A stretch of 9,222 nt of DNA from positions 1 to 9,222 of the forward strand of contig JAOUOK010000039.1 in assembly GCA_029880425.1 (NCBI GenBank). Reading direction: 5' to 3'. A program made the translations under genes and the position numbers. The notes below the pieces were generated by a model, which was not told the DNA's origin, ran no database searches, and was given only the letters and a program-made list of their open reading frames with translations. Within the stretch, counting starts at the first letter, position 1; each line of letters starts with the position of its first letter. This stretch comes from Gammaproteobacteria bacterium. Lineage in GTDB: Bacteria; Pseudomonadota; Gammaproteobacteria; UBA6429; Thiohalophilaceae. Of this stretch, positions 1 to 6,472 are shown piece by piece.

Positions 1-365
1 CTAAATTAATCGCGGTTAAACACCTGAAAAAAGATGAAACAATCGGGTATGGTGGAAGTTATACCTGTGAAAAAGATATGACCATTGGTGTTGTTGCTAT
101 TGGTTATGGCGACGGATACCCTCGTCATGCAATTTCAGGCACACCTGTTCTTGTTAATAACAAACGCTGTTCTTTAGTTGGTCGTGTTTCTATGGATATG
201 ATCTGTGTTGATCTTAATAATCAAGCTGATGCAAAAGTGGGTGACCCTGTTGTGTTATGGGGAGAGGATTTACCTATTGAAGAAATAGCAGAATGTGCAG
301 ATACGATTGCGTACGAGTTGACGTGTGGAGTTACTAGTCGGGTAGATTTGGTTTACTCTGATTAG
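1..365 (+). CDS. alr: Alanine racemase, C-terminal part (5' end outside window)
   Basis: This is the last 120 codons of a pyridoxal-phosphate alanine racemase, which interconverts L- and D-alanine in the cytoplasm to supply D-alanine for peptidoglycan. The reading frame is open from base 3, so the ATG at 78 is internal and not the start. The fragment carries the C-terminal beta-domain. The GYGG motif at its residues 15-18 contains the catalytic tyrosine (codon at 48-50), which acts as the base opposite the PLP lysine. Further along come [13 protein letters not shown], the VGRVSMDM segment lining the substrate entrance, DPVVLWG and the terminal CGVTSRV. The PLP-binding lysine and the TIM barrel lie upstream of the window. 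The frame is intact to a TAG stop, with no sign of damage. A repeat-derived hairpin follows about 27 bases after the stop. The family assignment is very secure; alr versus a paralogue such as dadX cannot be decided from this end. Confidence 0.96.
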   Translation, partial: KLIAVKHLKKDETIGYGGSYTCEKDMTIGVVAIGYGDGYPRHAISGTPVLVNNKRCSLVGRVSMDMICVDLNNQADAKVGDPVVLWGEDLPIEEIAECADTIAYELTCGVTSRVDLVYSD

Positions 366-391
366 TTTTATATTTTTCCCTTTTTCTTTCA

Positions 392-453
392 TACCTTTCT
401 TTTGGACAAGCAAAAGAAAGGTACTCGACAACAGCATCGGAGATGCGTGTCGA
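392..453. repeat. Palindromic intergenic repeat downstream of alr
   Basis: Two adjacent inverted repeats are visible. The first is a perfect 13-base palindrome: TACCTTTCTTTTG at 392-404 pairs with CAAAAGAAAGGTA at 411-423 around the loop GACAAG. The second has TCGACA (425-430) pairing with TGTCGA (448-453) and, inside it, GCATC (434-438) pairing with GATGC (442-446), with a small asymmetric internal loop. The core of the first matches, from memory, a short palindrome that recurs between genes in many proteobacterial genomes and is often mis-annotated as tiny hypothetical proteins. It could end alr transcription, but no T-run follows on the + strand, so I call it a repeat and not a terminator. 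Confidence 0.7.
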
Positions 454-491
454 AATTGCATTTAAAGAAATGTCAGAATAAATTTTGTTCT

Positions 492-536
492 AAAAAATAG
501 ATGGATTCCGGATAAGTTCTTCGAACTTTCTGGAAT
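492..536 (-). terminator. Imperfect hairpin with T-run after the PDC-sensor gene; repeat-like
   Basis: Bases 505-512 pair with 529-536 (one G.T pair) and 514-519 pair with 523-528 around a 3-base loop, giving a 14-pair stem with one bulged base at 513. Read on the minus strand it lies 16 bases past the stop of the leftward gene ending at 552. Six T residues follow (complement of 492-497), 7 bases beyond the stem. That suits a rho-independent terminator, although the gap before the T-run is longer than usual. The ATTCC...GGAAT ends followed by AACG resemble the widespread ATTCC-type inverted repeats of proteobacteria, so it may be a repeat copy reused as a terminator. Confidence 0.5.
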
Positions 537-551
537 AACGAAAGAATAAAC

Positions 552-1520
552 CTAACTTGTTGCCTGCTCAGATCCATCTCCCGATGATCCAAACCACTTT
601 TTCATATCCCATTTCAAGAATTCATCATACTTCATGTAATGTGAACCATCACATGAGAATGTCAGACCAATCATACCGTTGACGATATTAAAAGAAGCTG
701 AACGCAGGTAAACCGTTTCATCCATGTTGCGTAATTCTTTAAACATATCTACAACTTGTGCAATTTCTTTTTGCGGTACAGTGGCAATTTCCGGGTAGTC
801 CTGTAATGGATAAGCCAGGCAACGTTCAGGATCAATCAAGTCATCGAGTAAATGAATATGATAATCGTAGGGGTTTTCCATGGTCCAGAATGAAACTCGT
901 GAACTGGAATAATGGATCTTACAATGGAAAATCCCGTGGTGTTGCATCATTTCTTTAATAATTTCCGTGACTTCATCAAGTCGTTTGTCCATGGCACTCT
1001 GTACACGTTCCTGCATAAACAGGGTGCCACGAATAGCGGGATCACCTTTGAATTGTTGCCACTTAGTTTCAGTTGGCTTGATCTCTTTATCAACAGGTAA
1101 TTTTTCTACATCAAAGTCAGCTGCGATGAAGCCCAGTACTTTGTCCTTATCTGTCACAGCCTGCATCACGGTAATACAGGATTTACCGGTATGGGTACTG
1201 ATATATACTGGTGACATGGTGAAGCCTTTAAACGGCAGGTTTGACTCCATGTATGGACGACTACCAAGATCACGGCCGCGCAGAGTTTCATCTTTTTTAT
1301 GTGCTTCGATATTTGATGAAATCAGGGTGCCATCAGTATTAACTGCATAAATCAGCTGGCAGTAGGGCAGCATGTTGAGGCTGTCTTGCAGAATTTTATC
1401 GAGTTCATCCGGGTTATCCCAGGCATACACGCATGACTTAGCTAACGCGGTCAGAAATCCTTCAGAGCGTTTAGCTAACGTTTTTTTCTTGTTAGAAATT
1501 ATTTCTTTAAACCATGACAT
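552..1520 (-). CDS. Soluble PDC/Cache-type sensor-domain protein with uncharacterised C-terminal half
   Basis: This 322-residue protein has no signal peptide and no membrane segment, so it should be cytoplasmic. Residues about 30-150 look like a PDC (Cache/PAS-like) ligand-sensing domain. A helix is followed by the strand pair around AVNTDGTLISSN, the segment GRDLGSRPYM typical of Cache pockets, then SPVYISTHTGKSCITVMQAV and LGFIAADFDVEKL. Residues about 155-322 contain KGDPAIRGT, a long helix (about 165-195), DETVYLRSASFNIVNG and the cysteine-bearing FSCDGSHY. I know of no function for this half, though I recall similar proteins listed only as PDC sensor domain proteins in other Gammaproteobacteria. 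No output domain (kinase, GGDEF, EAL, methyl-accepting) is present. It stands alone between alr and radA and transcribes away from radA. The ATG at 1520 fits the family-like MSWFKE start, but no strong ribosome site is visible. The family assignment is fairly sure; the ligand and role are unknown. Confidence 0.8.
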   Translation of the reverse strand: MSWFKEIISNKKKTLAKRSEGFLTALAKSCVYAWDNPDELDKILQDSLNMLPYCQLIYAVNTDGTLISSNIEAHKKDETLRGRDLGSRPYMESNLPFKGFTMSPVYISTHTGKSCITVMQAVTDKDKVLGFIAADFDVEKLPVDKEIKPTETKWQQFKGDPAIRGTLFMQERVQSAMDKRLDEVTEIIKEMMQHHGIFHCKIHYSSSRVSFWTMENPYDYHIHLLDDLIDPERCLAYPLQDYPEIATVPQKEIAQVVDMFKELRNMDETVYLRSASFNIVNGMIGLTFSCDGSHYMKYDEFLKWDMKKWFGSSGDGSEQATS

Positions 1521-1722
1521 AATAAAAAATCCGGGTTACTTCATGTGTATCCGATTTTCAAAAAATTAAAATCCTTTTATTAACAGGGGAATTTTTCTCA
1601 GGTTTTATTCTATCGTATTCATATGATAAAGACATGACAGAGTTCGATATATTTGTGCTTTGATGATATTTTTTCATGGTAATATCGTTAAAATAATCAA
1701 ATTTAACCTAAGTCTTACTTAT

Positions 1723-3093
1723 ATGGCGAAAGCAAAAATTTTATACGGTTGTAGTGATTGTGGTGCCGAGGCACCAAAATGGGCAGGGCAGTGCGGCGAT
1801 TGTGGTGCGTGGAATACACTGGTAGAAATTACAGCGTCTTCTACACCGGCTTCTGCCCGCACTGCACGTTATGCTGGTTTTGCCGGTGAGGCAAAAGGCT
1901 TAAAAGTTCAGAAACTGGATAGCGTCAGTCCGGATGACGTTGCACGTGTTAAGACAGGCAGTACAGAATTTGATCGTGTTTTAGGTGGTGGCCTGGTTGC
2001 CGGTTCAGTTGTCTTACTTGGTGGTGATCCGGGCATTGGTAAGTCAACCTTATTGCTACAAATTCTTACACACCTGGGAGAATTAAACCCATTATACATA
2101 ACAGGTGAAGAGTCATTACAACAGGTCAGTGCTCGCGCTTATCGTTTAGGATTAAAAGCGGATGATTTAAGTTTATTAATTGAAACACGGGTGGAAGATA
2201 TTCTATCTGCAGCCCAAAAAGAAAATCCCGGTGTTATGGTGGTTGATTCAATTCAGACCATGTACACAGATGAGTTACAATCTGCACCAGGTGCAGTGGC
2301 TCAGGTACGAGAGAGTGCGGCACAACTTGTGCGGTATGCAAAACAAACACAAACAACTATTTTTCTTGTCGGTCATGTGACAAAAGAAGGCACATTAGCG
2401 GGCCCTCGTGTTTTAGAACACATGGTTGATACGGTGTTATATTTTGAAGGTGATAGTGGCAGTCGTTATCGTTTAATACGTGCAATGAAAAATCGTTATG
2501 GTGCGGTTAATGAGCTGGGTGTATTTGCCATGACCGATAAAGGTTTGCGTGAAGTAAGCAATCCTTCTGCTATTTTTCTTTCACAACATGAAGAAGCTGT
2601 ACCGGGTAGTGTAGTGATGGTAACACTTGAAGGCAGCCGGCCTTTATTGGTTGAAGTTCAGGCTTTAGTTGATGAAAGCCACTTAAGCAATCCACGACGC
2701 GTCACTACGGGACTGGAACATAACCGGCTGGCAATGTTACTTGCAGTATTACACCGCCATGGCGGTATCGTTACACATGACCAGGATGTTTTTGCAAACG
2801 TTGTGGGTGGTGTACGTGTCACAGAAACAGGTGCTGATCTAGCCGTGGTGATTGCGATTAAATCCAGTCTAAGTAACCGAACATTACCTGATGATTTGAT
2901 TGTCTTTGGTGAAATAGGTCTGGCTGGTGAAATTCGTCCTGTGCCTAATGGACAGGAACGTTTACATGAAGCAATGAAGCATGGATTTAAACGCGCAGTT
3001 ATACCAAAAGGAAATGAACCACAAAAAGCGATAAAAGGACTCGAGGTTATTGGTGTCTCACGACTTGATGAAGCTTTAAGCTCGATTGATTAA
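1723..3093 (+). CDS. radA: DNA repair protein RadA (Sms), branch-migration ATPase
   Basis: RadA is a hexameric DnaB-like ATPase that extends recombination intermediates by branch migration alongside RecA. The 456-residue product has the full family layout. A C4 zinc finger has cysteines at 10, 13, 24 and 27. A RecA-like core follows, with Walker A GGDPGIGKST at 100-109, Walker B VMVVDS at 171-176 and the RadA-specific KNRYG motif at 256-260. The C-terminal Lon-protease-like domain ends with GEIGLAGEIRPV at 396-407. Length matches E. coli RadA (460). The frame is open upstream to a TTG at 1660, but the family start is MAKAK, so ATG 1723 is chosen; only a weak ribosome site precedes it. The TAA stop overlaps the stop of the convergent PilZ gene. 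alr lies upstream on the same strand, with the opposed PDC gene between, so radA needs its own promoter within 1521-1722. Confidence 0.97.
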   Translation: MAKAKILYGCSDCGAEAPKWAGQCGDCGAWNTLVEITASSTPASARTARYAGFAGEAKGLKVQKLDSVSPDDVARVKTGSTEFDRVLGGGLVAGSVVLLGGDPGIGKSTLLLQILTHLGELNPLYITGEESLQQVSARAYRLGLKADDLSLLIETRVEDILSAAQKENPGVMVVDSIQTMYTDELQSAPGAVAQVRESAAQLVRYAKQTQTTIFLVGHVTKEGTLAGPRVLEHMVDTVLYFEGDSGSRYRLIRAMKNRYGAVNELGVFAMTDKGLREVSNPSAIFLSQHEEAVPGSVVMVTLEGSRPLLVEVQALVDESHLSNPRRVTTGLEHNRLAMLLAVLHRHGGIVTHDQDVFANVVGGVRVTETGADLAVVIAIKSSLSNRTLPDDLIVFGEIGLAGEIRPVPNGQERLHEAMKHGFKRAVIPKGNEPQKAIKGLEVIGVSRLDEALSSID

Positions 3094-3467
3094 TCTGCGT
3101 GAACGAGTTCATTTAGTTCACGTTCTAACAAATTTTCATCACCCAGGTTTAACTCGACTAAGCGTCGTAAGTTTGTCGCTGAATCAATATCCATGTGTTC
3201 CGTTTTAAAACCAACATGATTATTTTCACTATGCACTTCAAGTACGGCCAGGTCTATTTCGACTTCATTGCCTGCCAGTTGTAATTGCACAGTGTAGTGT
3301 TCACCGGGGCGACCTTCCCAGTCATCAGGCTGCTGGATTAACAGGCCTTTAAAACTAATGTCGATAAGTTCAGCCATGGTTTTATGACCGCTACGGGAAT
3401 TAATAATGATAGCTGAAGCATTAAAAGGAATACGGGTGAAATGGCGTAGTTCATCAGATCCGGACAT
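3090..3467 (-). CDS. PilZ domain c-di-GMP receptor, PA4608/MapZ-like
   Basis: This is a single-domain PilZ protein that should bind cyclic di-GMP in the cytoplasm. With the ATG at 3467 it has 125 residues, the length I recall for P. aeruginosa PA4608 (MapZ). It shares with that protein the nearly identical end LRRLVELNLGDENLLEREL. The c-di-GMP motifs are intact: RxxxR as R8-HFT-R12 and DxSxxG as D36-IS-FK-G41. An ATG two codons upstream (3473) is only 3 bases from the GGAGG site and is less likely. PA4608 also adjoins radA, so this is probably the orthologue by position. MapZ in Pseudomonas modulates the chemotaxis methyltransferase CheR1; whether that holds here is inference. It lies 38 bases downstream of the FHA gene on the same strand, probably in one transcript. 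Its stop shares TTAA with radA's stop. Confidence 0.93.
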   Translation of the reverse strand: MSGSDELRHFTRIPFNASAIIINSRSGHKTMAELIDISFKGLLIQQPDDWEGRPGEHYTVQLQLAGNEVEIDLAVLEVHSENNHVGFKTEHMDIDSATNLRRLVELNLGDENLLERELNELVHAD

Positions 3468-3476
3468 TGTCATTTG

Positions 3477-3481
3477 CCTCC
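3477..3481 (-). promoter_or_regulatory. Shine-Dalgarno GGAGG deciding the PilZ start
   Basis: The minus strand reads GGAGG-CAA-ATG-ACA-ATG here. The first ATG (3473) is 3 bases away, too close for efficient initiation. The second (3467) is 9 bases away and gives the 125-residue form matching the PA4608 family. Confidence 0.75.
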
Positions 3482-3505
3482 ATCGAGTTGAGAAAAATAA
3501 TTATT

Positions 3506-4138
3506 TTACTCAAGATAAAACTGCATTTTGATATTACCAATTTGAATCGTATCACCATCGGTTAATTGTAGACTACGATCACCAAGTTCTTGATTTTTTA
3601 TAAGAAGAGGCTGCTTACCCTCTAACTGTGAAATAAAATAACCATCCTGTCGCTTGGTAATAACAGCGGTTGAAACACCGGGTTTACCCAGGTTGGTCAT
3701 GGCTTTATTCAGGCTCATGGTTTTACCCAGGTTTGAACCATTCATTATTTGTAACCAGCCCTGAGTTTTTTCCTGGGCTTCGATTTTTATTGGTGGTTCT
3801 TCAGCGGTGATTTCTTCGGCAATGGCATCATTATTACTGGTGATGTCTTCAGAGTAGGCATAAGCCAGCGTGTGTTTACCAATACGAATGACGTCACCAT
3901 CTTTAAGTTGATGTAAACCATCAATTTTTGTCTGACCAATAAAGGTGCCTTCCTCGGTATTCAGATCACGAACAGCAGATTCATTATTAACCGTGCTGAT
4001 TTCAGCATGCTGAGGTTGAATGGCCAGGCTATCGATATAAATTGTGCACGCTGGATCACTGCCAAGCGTCATGCTTCCCTTTAAAACAGGGAATACTTTC
4101 AGGACTTTGCCTTTAAAAGAAAGCGTCAATTTCGACAA
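3506..4138 (-). CDS. Two-FHA-domain protein with degenerate phosphopeptide pocket
   Basis: This is a cytoplasmic 210-residue protein with two forkhead-associated (FHA) folds and no membrane segment. The first spans about residues 18-94, from LGSDPACTI through QPQHAEI, DLNTEEGTFIG and LKDGDVIRIG. An acidic linker (about 97-125) leads to the second (about 128-209), with NLGKPGVSTAVITKRQDGYF and LTDGDTIQIG. FHA domains normally bind phosphothreonine through the Arg of GR, the Ser of SxxH and the Asn of NGT. In the first domain these are GS (26-27), QPQH (41-44) and EGT (63-65), so canonical binding is doubtful. The second has GK and no clear SxxH or NGT. The longest frame begins at TTG 4150, but GGAG lies there. 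I place the start at TTG 4138, which gives MSKLTLSFKGKVLK, like relatives I recall. It is probably co-transcribed with the downstream PilZ gene; its partner is unknown. Confidence 0.85.
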   Translation of the reverse strand: MSKLTLSFKGKVLKVFPVLKGSMTLGSDPACTIYIDSLAIQPQHAEISTVNNESAVRDLNTEEGTFIGQTKIDGLHQLKDGDVIRIGKHTLAYAYSEDITSNNDAIAEEITAEEPPIKIEAQEKTQGWLQIMNGSNLGKTMSLNKAMTNLGKPGVSTAVITKRQDGYFISQLEGKQPLLIKNQELGDRSLQLTDGDTIQIGNIKMQFYLE

Positions 4139-4144
4139 AGAAAA

Positions 4145-4148
4145 CTCC
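4145..4148 (-). promoter_or_regulatory. Shine-Dalgarno GGAG deciding the FHA gene start
   Basis: GGAG on the minus strand is followed by six bases (TTTTCT) and a TTG codon at 4138. The alternative TTG at 4150 overlaps this site and has no ribosome site of its own, so 4138 is favoured. Confidence 0.6.
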
Positions 4149-4171
4149 AAAAATTGTAATGATTTCTAGGG

Positions 4172-4201
4172 ATTATAGTCTGTTTTTAATCTAGTTGTAC
4201 A
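4172..4201 (-). promoter_or_regulatory. Candidate sigma70 promoter for the FHA-PilZ transcript
   Basis: On the minus strand a perfect TATAAT (4177 to 4172) is preceded by TGTACA (4201 to 4196, 4 of 6 to the -35 consensus) with an 18-base spacer. Initiation near 4165 would give a leader of about 27 bases to the TTG at 4138. The -10 match is strong, the -35 moderate. The spacer between corB and the FHA gene (4139-4257) holds nothing else I can support. Confidence 0.55.
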
Positions 4202-4257
4202 CTTCGGGGGGCTGTAGTGTTGTTTTAAAGCCGATTAGGTTAAAGCAGCCAGAAACA

Positions 4258-5541
4258 CTACATTTCATTAACTTTCTGAGGTTGCGCTGACCAGTTTGGG
4301 TCAATGAGGACAGTTTTTACCGCGTTTCGCGTGGTCTGGATAATTTCAATTGGGTAGTTGTCCAGCAGCATACTCGTACCGGGCTCAGGTATATGTTCCA
4401 GGTATTCAATGATAAGTCCGTTTAGGGTTTTTGGACCTTCTGTAGGCAGTTGCCAGTTGAGAATTTTATTGAGCTCACGAACGGTAATACTGCCATCTAT
4501 TAAGTAAGTACCATCTTCCTTGATGTGCAGATCTTTACGGCTGGCAGAGGGGTCAGTTGTAAACTCACCTACAATTTCTTCCAGAATATCTTCCAGGGTT
4601 ACCAGGCCAAGGATGTCACCGTACTCATTAACCACCATCGCGTTGCGTCGCTTTTCATGCTGGAAGTTGAGTAACTGGGTGTTAAGTGGTGTACCGCTGG
4701 GAACAAAATAGGCTTCACGAATAATTTTTCTGAAATCTTCTTTGTTTGAATCTTCATTATGGAAAAAACGTAAAGCACGGCGGATATGGATGATACCAAT
4801 CATATGATTAATATCGCCCTCATATACCGGTAAACGTGTATGTTGAGTCTCGCTAAACTGTTTAATGATGTCATCCCAGTCATCTTCGAAATTAATACCA
4901 ATGATCTCGTTGCGTGGCACCATGATGTCATCAACCGTCACTTTTTCCAGGTCAAGAATACTGAGCAGCATTTCCTGGTGCCCCTGGGGAATCATGGTTG
5001 CGGCTTCATTCACCACGATACGCAGCTCTTCGCTGCTTAATTTATCGCTGTTCGAGGCATGACGGATACCAAAGATCTTGAAGATTACCCTGGATGAAAG
5101 GTTTATGAACCAGACAAAGGGATAAAGCAGTCTTAATAGTGGTTCAATAATAAAGGTGGCAGGTAAGGCGAATTTCTCCGGGTGCATGGCTGCCAGAGTT
5201 TTGGGCGTGACTTCTGCAAAGATCAATACCACGATGGTCAGTATAATTGTTGCAATAAGAACACCCGTCTCGCCAAACATTCGGATGCCGATAATCGTCG
5301 CGATGGCAGAAGCAAGAATATTAACAAAGTTATTTCCTAATAAAATCAGGCCAATGAGTTTGTCTGGCTTTTGCAACAGGCGAAAAGCCCGCAGTGCACC
5401 TTTATTTTTTTTATCCGCGAGATGGCGTAAACGGTAACGATTCAGGCTCATTAAGCCTGTTTCAGAACCAGAGAAAAAACCAGAAACAAGGATCAGGAAA
5501 ATGAGTATGCTAAAAAGCACACTTATGGGAATGTCGTCCAA
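4258..5541 (-). CDS. corB: CorB/YfjD-type membrane protein (DUF21-CBS-CorC_HlyC), probable Mg2+ transporter
   Basis: This 427-residue inner-membrane protein is nearly the same length as E. coli YfjD (428) and similar throughout. The N-terminal DUF21/CNNM domain has four membrane or re-entrant helices (about 6-29, 62-86, 91-110, 127-148) with the conserved FFSGSETGL (22-30), GNNFVNILAS (69-78) and FAEVTPKT (108-115). Two CBS domains follow, from DDIMVPRNEIIGI (204-216) to about 265 and from about 278 to 330 with NEYGDILGLVTLEDILEEIV. The CorC_HlyC domain is at about 345-420. Relatives (CorB, CNNM) transport Mg2+, with CBS domains sensing ATP-Mg; older annotation says Mg/Co efflux or hemolysin. 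The start is TTG 5541, supported by AGAAGG 11 bases upstream and a promoter giving a leader of about 28 bases. ypjD lies upstream on the same strand, as in E. coli. The transport direction is not decidable here. Confidence 0.94.
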   Translation of the reverse strand: MDDIPISVLFSILIFLILVSGFFSGSETGLMSLNRYRLRHLADKKNKGALRAFRLLQKPDKLIGLILLGNNFVNILASAIATIIGIRMFGETGVLIATIILTIVVLIFAEVTPKTLAAMHPEKFALPATFIIEPLLRLLYPFVWFINLSSRVIFKIFGIRHASNSDKLSSEELRIVVNEAATMIPQGHQEMLLSILDLEKVTVDDIMVPRNEIIGINFEDDWDDIIKQFSETQHTRLPVYEGDINHMIGIIHIRRALRFFHNEDSNKEDFRKIIREAYFVPSGTPLNTQLLNFQHEKRRNAMVVNEYGDILGLVTLEDILEEIVGEFTTDPSASRKDLHIKEDGTYLIDGSITVRELNKILNWQLPTEGPKTLNGLIIEYLEHIPEPGTSMLLDNYPIEIIQTTRNAVKTVLIDPNWSAQPQKVNEM

Positions 5542-5575
5542 AGAGGGAATAACCTTCTGTAGTTAGAATAATCTA

Positions 5576-5604
5576 ATTAAATGTACTGACAGGCAAACTG
5601 TCAA
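5576..5604 (-). promoter_or_regulatory. Sigma70-type promoter of corB with overlapping inverted repeat
   Basis: The minus strand shows TTGACA (5604 to 5599, perfect -35), a 17-base spacer, and TTTAAT (5581 to 5576, 5 of 6 to TATAAT). The perfect inverted repeat TGACAG-N5-CTGTCA (5587-5603) covers five bases of the -35 and part of the spacer, where a repressor could block polymerase. The start of transcription would be near 5569, just upstream of the AGAAGG ribosome site (5558 to 5553). Confidence 0.7.
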
Positions 5605-5650
5605 GTCATTCAGTCAATATAACTGGCATAGAGCATGCTTGCACACTGTA

Positions 5651-5670
5651 AATAAACATTTCAGTTTATT
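5651..5670 (-). terminator. Weak AT-rich hairpin at the ypjD stop
   Basis: AATAAAC (5651-5657) pairs with GTTTATT (5664-5670) around six bases and overlaps the ypjD TAA stop. The stem is AT-rich and no T-run follows on the minus strand, so it is at best a weak terminator or a 3'-end stabiliser. The corB promoter downstream makes some separation of the two genes plausible. Confidence 0.3.
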
Positions 5671-6472
5671 GTTGTAATACCAATTCTATAACAAATTTAC
5701 TGCCAAAGTAGGCCAACATGAGAAGTGTAAAACCTGCCATGCTCCATTTAATGGCAATTTTTCCTCGCCAGCCAAACATGTAATGTCCCCATAGCAGGAT
5801 GACAAATACCGCCCAGGCAATGATGGACAAAATGGTTTTGTGTACTAAATGTTGAGCAAACATATCATCTAGATAGATAAAGCCCGTCAGTAACGAGACG
5901 CTCAATGCGATTACACCTAATGCAATAAGTCGGAACAGGATTTTTTCCATGGCTTCTAATGAAGGCAGGCTATTTATAAACCCAGATGGATGCTTGTTGT
6001 GTAAATATTTATCCTGAATATATAAAAGTAATGCCTGAGCCACGGCAATACTTAACAGGCTATAAGCCAATAAGGAAAATAAAATGTGTGTTTGCAGACC
6101 GGGAACAATTAAGTCTGTTAAAAGAAGCTGTTGTCCACTCATTGCCCGAAAGATAAGGGTAATTAAGGCAAACGGGTAAACCAGTAATCCTAAACAGCTG
6201 ATGGGCAGGGTAAAACTGGCTAAAACCAGTAAGGTTGCCATTAACCATGCAGTAAAAGTGAGCGCACTAAAAAATCCAATATCAATGCCTTGCGAGGTAA
6301 AAATGCTGAAATATAGATATATAGCGTGAAATGCAACTGCTGCGATGGCTGCAAATAAAGGAGATTTTTCCAGGCCTTTTGTTTTTGATACCCATTGCTT
6401 AAGTAACAGGCCAATTGAGAGGGCATAAAGCAAAGTGGATAAAATGGATAAAGTTAAGTTAGTCGTCGTCAT
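5666..6472 (-). CDS. ypjD: YpjD-type inner-membrane protein of the CcsA/CcmC cytochrome c assembly family
   Basis: This 268-residue, very hydrophobic protein has about eight membrane helices (roughly 6-27, 38-58, 66-86, 88-110, 128-150, 180-200, 211-231, 240-262). It resembles E. coli YpjD (about 263 residues) along its length. Both have a conserved histidine before the fifth helix (here H129 in THILFSLLAY), the HKTILSIIAW segment (H211) and WGHYMFGWRGK (228-238). The family is related to the haem-handling proteins CcsA and CcmC, and the histidines are candidate haem ligands. The tryptophan-rich WWD motif of true cytochrome c assembly proteins is not visible, so a haem role is only inferred and the YpjD function remains unsettled. 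It reads toward corB and away from ffh, as in E. coli. ATG 6472 is preceded by only a weak GAGAA site. The frame is complete with no irregularity. Confidence 0.92.
   Translation of the reverse strand: MTTTNLTLSILSTLLYALSIGLLLKQWVSKTKGLEKSPLFAAIAAVAFHAIYLYFSIFTSQGIDIGFFSALTFTAWLMATLLVLASFTLPISCLGLLVYPFALITLIFRAMSGQQLLLTDLIVPGLQTHILFSLLAYSLLSIAVAQALLLYIQDKYLHNKHPSGFINSLPSLEAMEKILFRLIALGVIALSVSLLTGFIYLDDMFAQHLVHKTILSIIAWAVFVILLWGHYMFGWRGKIAIKWSMAGFTLLMLAYFGSKFVIELVLQQ

Noticed and set aside
270..461. 63-residue leftward open frame across the alr end and the palindrome
   Set aside because: It overlaps alr antisense and is translated through the intergenic palindrome; its low-complexity lysine-rich segment is the typical artefact of that repeat.
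366..551. CRISPR array or small RNA in the alr-PDC gap
   Set aside because: There are no evenly spaced direct repeats; the structure is explained by two separate inverted repeats, and no promoter for a small RNA is evident.
1660..1722. N-terminal extension of RadA from TTG 1660
   Set aside because: The 21 extra residues precede the family-conserved MAKAK start and zinc finger and look like translated AT-rich upstream DNA; no ribosome site precedes 1660.
4214..4261. 8-base inverted repeat GTAGTGTT / AACACTAC around the corB stop as a terminator
   Set aside because: The arms are 32 bases apart, the inner part does not pair well and no T-run follows on the minus strand; it could be chance.
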